A stretch of 6,397 nt of DNA, from positions 1 to 6,397 of the forward strand of contig CANJKD010000150.1 in the NCBI GenBank assembly GCA_947474415.1. Reading direction: 5' to 3'. Shown here piece after piece: positions 6,171 to 6,397 of this stretch; position 1 is the first letter of the stretch; each line of letters opens with the position of its first letter. A model generated the notes under the pieces. It saw nothing but the letters and a program-made list of their open reading frames with translations, was not told the origin of the DNA and made no database searches. The position numbers were made by a program, and so were the translations under genes. The stretch comes from Burkholderiales bacterium. Lineage in GTDB: Bacteria > Pseudomonadota > Gammaproteobacteria > Burkholderiales > Burkholderiaceae_C.

Positions 6171-6277
6171 ATGGACTTCCGCATCTCCGACACCTTCACC
6201 GAAAGCCTCGCGCGCCTGACCGGCGATGAGCAGAAACTGGTCAAGACCACCACTTTCGAGCTGCAGGTGAACCCGAC
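6171..6277 (+). pseudogene. RelE-like N-terminus of UvrD-type helicase, interrupted by IS
   Basis: ATG at 6171 is preceded by GAGGGG (6158-6163) at 7 bases. The 35 residues MDFRISDTFTESLARLTGDE then QKLVKTTTFELQVNP resemble, from memory, the start of a RelE/ParE-fold domain found at the N-terminus of some superfamily I (UvrD/Rep-like) helicases in Burkholderiales; it could instead be a stand-alone RelE-like toxin. After the proline codon (6273-6275) and two further bases the sequence becomes the left end of an IS3-family element at 6278. The frame runs on inside the IS to a stop at 6354-6356 without family similarity. The rest of the gene should lie beyond the IS, outside the window. As it stands the gene is disrupted. 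Confidence 0.6.
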
Positions 6278-6397
6278 TGAACCGCCCCGGGTTTTGAGGA
6301 GGCTCCAACTCTTGAGAAGATGGAGCCATGAACAAGTCGAACAAGTTCTCACCTGAGGTCCGTGAGCGTGCAGTGCGCCTGGTACAGGAGCACCGTG
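6278..6397 (+). mobile_element. Second IS3-family element, left end (continues past window)
   Basis: Sequence changes from the RelE-like coding frame to TGAACCGCCCCGGGTTTTGA at 6278, an IS3-type terminal repeat beginning with TG, followed 50 bases later by an IS3 OrfA start. The terminal repeat probably extends to about 6305. The element differs from the remnant at 4196-4701 in both its end and its OrfA. The right end and any short target duplication lie outside the window. Confidence 0.78.
6328..6397 (+). CDS. IS3-family transposase OrfA (3' end outside window)
   Basis: ATG at 6328, with GGAG (6322-6325) only 2 bases upstream or GAGAAG (6314-6319) as the alternative site. The 23 visible residues MNKSNKFSPEVRERAVRLVQ then EHR are the classical opening of the HTH_Tnp_1 domain of IS3-family OrfA proteins, which binds the terminal repeats. 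The reading frame differs from that of the interrupted RelE-like gene. orfB with the DDE core is expected downstream. Confidence 0.82.
   Translation, partial: MNKSNKFSPEVRERAVRLVQEHR

Noticed and set aside
1..6397. CRISPR array or att-site duplication of the tRNA 3' end
   Set aside because: No regularly spaced repeats are present, and the sequence of 1785-1808 does not recur in the window.

Overview
The window reads as chromosome of a GC-rich betaproteobacterium. Burkholderiales, and probably Comamonadaceae, is an inference from the RelA sequence style and codon use, not from a search. It runs from a conserved housekeeping edge (relA, tRNA-Val) into a patchwork of accessory and insertion-sequence DNA.

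Positions 1-1808 are the housekeeping part. First comes the 3' three-quarters of relA, the ribosome-associated (p)ppGpp synthetase, whose 5' end lies outside the window. A tRNA-Val(GAC) follows, with its own extended -10 promoter and an encoded CCA. Positions 1809-1975 hold no gene but contain a 12-bp tandem repeat and a 9-bp inverted repeat. On the minus strand lie a 531-codon PcfJ-domain gene (3761 to 2166) and, 4 bases after its stop, a 62-codon reading frame with an in-frame TGA, probably a broken gene. PcfJ proteins are best known from conjugative plasmids and other mobile elements. The position directly behind a tRNA therefore suggests an island or island remnant, but no integrase or attachment-site repeat is visible.

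Positions 3762-4195 are non-coding, with a 9-bp perfect hairpin and a possible minus-strand promoter facing the PcfJ gene. Positions 4196 to about 4701 are an IS3-family remnant on the minus strand: orfA is complete, but orfB stops after 45 codons where similarity to the transposase ends. Next, also on the minus strand, is an exported HEAT/TPR-repeat protein (5431 to 4781). Positions 5432-6170 have no convincing gene, only two weak open frames, one of which is opposed by an overlapping frame on the other strand.

At the right edge a gene resembling the RelE-like N-terminus of certain UvrD-type helicases begins at 6171. It is cut at codon 36 by a second, unrelated IS3-family element, whose left end starts at 6278 and whose orfA runs off the window.

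The genes do not form one obvious pathway. The clearest unit is the PcfJ gene plus its small downstream partner. I found no CRISPR array, no complete defence system and no complete mobile element. The most interesting leads are the PcfJ gene pair behind the tRNA and the IS-interrupted RelE-like gene.
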